Below, one piece after another: positions 61,489 to 64,000 of a DNA stretch of 64,000 nt. The stretch lies in assembly GCA_002433025.1 (NCBI GenBank), contig DJGZ01000041.1:62001-126000 (forward strand), written 5' to 3'. Within the stretch, counting starts at the first letter, position 1; each line of letters starts with the position of its first letter. Below the pieces are notes generated by a model. It saw only the letters and a list, made by a program, of their open reading frames with translations, did no database searches and had not been told where the DNA came from. The DNA is from Bacteroidales bacterium UBA5833 (lineage in GTDB: Bacteria > Bacteroidota > Bacteroidia > Bacteroidales > Lentimicrobiaceae). Made by a program: the position numbers and the translations under genes.

Positions 61489-62763
61489 TTACGAATTGTG
61501 GATTGCCTCTGTTATGGCCGTGCCGAATTCTGAAGTCTTTAACTTGGTGGCATGCTGCATCAGGCGGTGAAAATCATAGGTTACCCTGCCCTGAAGTATT
61601 GTTTTTTCGATACCGTCATAGATCAGTCGTGCTGCTTCGGCCCAGCCCATATATTCCAGCATCATGGCGCCCGAAAGAATCACTGAACCGGGATTCACCA
61701 TATCCAGCCCGGCATATTTGGGGGCGGTACCATGGGTGGCCTCGAAGATTGCATGTCCGGTCACATAATTGATATTTGCCCCTGGGGCGATGCCGATTCC
61801 GCCGACAATGGCAGCCAGGGCGTCGGAAATATAATCACCGTTCAGGTTCAGCGTAGCTATCACCGAATATTCGGCCGGGCGCAGAAGTATCTGCTGCAGA
61901 AATGCATCCGCGATCACATCTTTTACAATTATTTTACCTGCCGACACTGCATCCTGCTGAGCCTTATCGGCTGCTTCCCTGCCGGATGTTGCAGCAATTT
62001 CATCATACTCCGCCCAGGTAAAGGTGTACAGCCCGAATTCCCGGCGGGCAAGATCATATCCCCACATTTTGAAGGCGCCTTCGGTGAACTTCATGATGTT
62101 CCCTTTGTGCACAAGGGTTAATGAGGGCAATTTCCGGCTGATGGTATATTCAAGGGCTGCCCTTACCAAACGCTCTGTCCCTTCCTTCGATACCGGCTTA
62201 ATCCCGAATGAGCTGGTCTCCGGAAACCGGATTTTCTTCACACCCATCTCCTGCTGAAGAAAATCACGCATCTTCAGGGCCTCCGGCGTACCGCTCATAA
62301 ACTCAATTCCGGAATAAATATCTTCGGTGTTTTCCCTGAAAATATGCATATCAACTTTTGAGGGATCCTTAACCGGGCTGGGAACACCGGAGAACCAACG
62401 GACCGGCCTCAGACAAACATACAGATCAAGCTGCTGACGCAATGCCACATTCAGTGAGCGGATCCCCCCTCCTACCGGAGTGGTGAGCGGCCCCTTTATC
62501 CCGACTTTATAATCCCTGAAAGCTTCCAGTGTTTCTTCGGGCAACCAGTTACCGGTAAGATTAAACGCCTTTTCACCAGCCAGTACTTCAAGCCATTCAA
62601 TCTTTCTTTTTCCCCCGTATGCTTTCGCAACCGCAGCATCCATAACCCGTACCGCTGCAGACCAGATATCCGGTCCGGTGCCATCGCCTTCAATAAAAGG
62701 GATAACCGGCCTGTCGGGCACCCTCAGCTTACCGCCGGCTAAGGTGATCTTATTCTCGTCCAT
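61489..62763 (-). CDS. icd: NADP-dependent isocitrate dehydrogenase
   Basis: A 424-residue enzyme converting isocitrate to 2-oxoglutarate and CO2. The substrate-binding region IEGDGTGPDIW is at the start, and NLNGDYISDALAAIVGGIGIAP at about residues 305-326. The coenzyme site GTAPKYAGLDMVNPGS has the Lys-Tyr pair that marks NADP rather than NAD specificity in this family. It is the first gene of an icd-gltA operon with a well-formed promoter 55 bases upstream. Confidence 0.95.
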   Translation of the reverse strand: MDENKITLAGGKLRVPDRPVIPFIEGDGTGPDIWSAAVRVMDAAVAKAYGGKRKIEWLEVLAGEKAFNLTGNWLPEETLEAFRDYKVGIKGPLTTPVGGGIRSLNVALRQQLDLYVCLRPVRWFSGVPSPVKDPSKVDMHIFRENTEDIYSGIEFMSGTPEALKMRDFLQQEMGVKKIRFPETSSFGIKPVSKEGTERLVRAALEYTISRKLPSLTLVHKGNIMKFTEGAFKMWGYDLARREFGLYTFTWAEYDEIAATSGREAADKAQQDAVSAGKIIVKDVIADAFLQQILLRPAEYSVIATLNLNGDYISDALAAIVGGIGIAPGANINYVTGHAIFEATHGTAPKYAGLDMVNPGSVILSGAMMLEYMGWAEAARLIYDGIEKTILQGRVTYDFHRLMQHATKLKTSEFGTAITEAIHNS

Positions 62764-62817
62764 TATTCGTATTTAATTAGGTATTTATGTTTATTGATGA
62801 AATATTTTCAATCATGG

Positions 62818-62848
62818 CAAAGATAAAAAAGTAGTGAAAACTTTCAAA
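62818..62848 (-). promoter_or_regulatory. Promoter of icd-gltA
   Basis: Read on the minus strand: TTTG (62848-62845), 19 bases, then TATCTTTG (62825-62818). Both boxes match the Bacteroidota consensus exactly, with ideal spacing. The -7 box ends 54 bases before the icd start. Confidence 0.78.
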
Positions 62849-62968
62849 ATCCCGCAGAATCAACAAACCGATCCCTGATTTGTTTGAAAATACAGGTTAA
62901 AATGCGCTTCCGGTCAACAACAAATGAACATACGTTCGTAAATATCATATCCATTCAAAGTTTTTCCA

Positions 62969-63406
62969 ATGAACAAAAGCATTTCTGAACCAACCATACC
63001 TCCTGACAAGAGTCTGGTCATTTTCGATGGTTTCTGCATTCTTTGCAGCAGAACAGCTGGTTTCTTACTCCGGGCCGACAAACAACGAAGATTATTTTTC
63101 ATTGCCGATCCGGGACTGCCGGCAGTTTTTCCATCAGGGGCATCTCAGGCAGATGCCCTGAGAGGCGAGAGTATAATTTTCATCCGGAATGGAAATGTGT
63201 TTTCTGCTTCGGAGGCTGTGATAGAAATCCTCATCACCTTAGGAGGAGGCTGGAAGGCTTTCTCGGTATTCAGGTTAGTTCCGCGGCAATGGGCTAATTT
63301 CATTTACCGCTATATAGCCCGTAACCGTTATCGCTGGTTTGGGAAACGAGATGTTTGTTATATGCCCGGCTCCTTTGAAACGGACAGGGTACTTATCTTA
63401 AAATGA
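62969..63406 (+). CDS. Thiol-disulfide oxidoreductase of the DCC family
   Basis: A 145-residue protein of the DCC (DUF393) family, thioredoxin-like oxidoreductases named after a DxxCC-type motif. Here the motif is seen as IFDGFCILCSRTAGFLL near residues 18-34, with C-x-x-C. The hydrophobic AVIEILITLGGGWKAFSVF and the family end YRYIARNRYRWFGKRDVC are also typical. Its substrate is unknown. It stands alone between icd (divergent) and the TonB-receptor gene. Confidence 0.88.
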   Translation: MNKSISEPTIPPDKSLVIFDGFCILCSRTAGFLLRADKQRRLFFIADPGLPAVFPSGASQADALRGESIIFIRNGNVFSASEAVIEILITLGGGWKAFSVFRLVPRQWANFIYRYIARNRYRWFGKRDVCYMPGSFETDRVLILK

Positions 63407-63549
63407 GATTAAAAAAGAAAAAAAAGAAAATAAAAATTCACTAATTTTGTCCGGTTTCTCCAAAACGGAGGCCATCACCTGGTTTAATCAACAATGACAA
63501 ACAGCCGGCTTTCTGCCGGATATGACTCACCCAGCTCACTGACGTCAAT

Positions 63550-64000
63550 ATGCAACACTTTTCCAGAATTACTATCCTAACTGCCATCCTACTGGCAATC
63601 AGCACATCAGGAATATTCGCACAGAACGGAACCGTACGCGGATTTGTCTATGAGCAGGAGACCGGGGAGCCGGTTATTTTTACGAATGTTTATTTTTACA
63701 AAACCACATACGGATCATCCACCGATGTGAACGGATACTTTACCATTACAAAAATTCCCGACGGGCAGTATACATTGATGGTAACCTATCTTGGTTATGA
63801 CACCCTGCGCGAACAGGTGACAATAAAAGGCAATACAGTACTGACGAAAAAACTGTTTCTGACCAAATCGGCCTTTAACCTGGACGCGGTACAGATAACA
63901 GCAGAAAGGGAAGAGGCCAGAAGCGACACACGTACTTCGGTGATCAAGCTGACGCCTAAACAAATCAGCCGTATCCCGACCATTGGCGGTCAACCAGACC
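63550..64000 (+). CDS. TonB-dependent outer membrane receptor, N-terminal part (cut by window end)
   Basis: The first 150 codons of a gene running off the window. A signal peptide (cleavage near GIFAQN) is followed by a carboxypeptidase-regulatory-like domain (VRGFVYEQETGEPVIFTNVYF ... YTLMVTYLGYDTL) and the start of what looks like the plug region (TSVIKLTPKQISRIPTIGGQPD). This order is typical of TonB-dependent receptors of the Bacteroidota that have the extra N-terminal domain. The frame is open without a stop to the last base. A possible -7 box TAATTTTG lies at 63442-63449. The substrate cannot be judged from this part. Confidence 0.85.
   Translation, partial: MQHFSRITILTAILLAISTSGIFAQNGTVRGFVYEQETGEPVIFTNVYFYKTTYGSSTDVNGYFTITKIPDGQYTLMVTYLGYDTLREQVTIKGNTVLTKKLFLTKSAFNLDAVQITAEREEARSDTRTSVIKLTPKQISRIPTIGGQPD

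Noticed and set aside
1..64000. tRNA, rRNA and riboswitch genes
   Set aside because: I looked through the intergenic regions for T-arm-like GTTCGAATC and conserved rRNA text and saw none; short non-coding RNAs cannot be excluded by eye.

Overview
The window is chromosomal DNA from a Bacteroidota bacterium, most like the anaerobic, environmental Bacteroidales-type lineages. The support is: several secreted proteins ending in type IX secretion (T9SS) sorting domains (YPNP-type motifs); the gliding-motility ABC transporter genes gldF and gldG; promoters of the Bacteroidota form TTTG-N17-20-TAnnTTTG; and few Shine-Dalgarno sequences. A complete Rnf ferredoxin:NAD oxidoreductase operon (rnfBCDGEA), an [FeFe]-hydrogenase maturation GTPase (hydF) and aspartate ammonia-lyase point to anaerobic or fermentative energy metabolism. 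The partial TCA set (NADP-isocitrate dehydrogenase and citrate synthase) would supply 2-oxoglutarate.

Layout. 0.2-3 kb: a secreted GH13 amylase-type enzyme and a membrane-anchored GH25 lysozyme. 3.5-8.6 kb: aspA, hydF, a short-chain dehydrogenase, an RseC-family protein and a methyltransferase. 9-14 kb: the Rnf operon, closed by a clear terminator. 14.2-21.1 kb: a T9SS-secreted GH5 glycosidase, a giant YadA-head-repeat protein with an S74 intramolecular chaperone tail, and a MalY-type PLP enzyme. 21.2-28.4 kb is an accessory hot spot. It holds three clusters of a REP-like palindromic repeat, a 3.4 kb island of foreign base composition between 15-bp direct repeats (two convergent unknown genes), an AAA ATPase/ParB gene pair, and a GIY-YIG nuclease gene framed by inverted REP clusters. 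28.4-36.6 kb: phoH convergent with three successive T9SS-exported proteases (two C10, one S8). 36.9-44 kb: histidine degradation (hutI, ftcD), marC, an HD-domain protein, a frameshifted KAS III gene and a DEAD-box helicase. 44.4-48.5 kb: two different phosphate importers, both with PhoU-like tails, the second behind a Pho-box-like direct repeat. 48.7-53.6 kb (minus strand): a BNR-repeat T9SS protein, a DUF418 membrane protein, a small lipoprotein and a Dabb protein. 53.9-59.6 kb: a SAM hydrolase (DUF62), gldF-gldG-DUF4340 and a nucleotide-sugar epimerase. 59.6-64 kb: YjbQ, gltA and icd (minus), a DCC-family thiol oxidoreductase, and the start of a TonB-dependent receptor cut by the window edge.

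The most interesting feature is the association of a stand-alone GIY-YIG nuclease with a dispersed REP-like palindrome family. It resembles the REP/RAYT partnership of other bacteria but uses an unrelated nuclease. No tRNA, rRNA, CRISPR array or recognisable transposase was seen.
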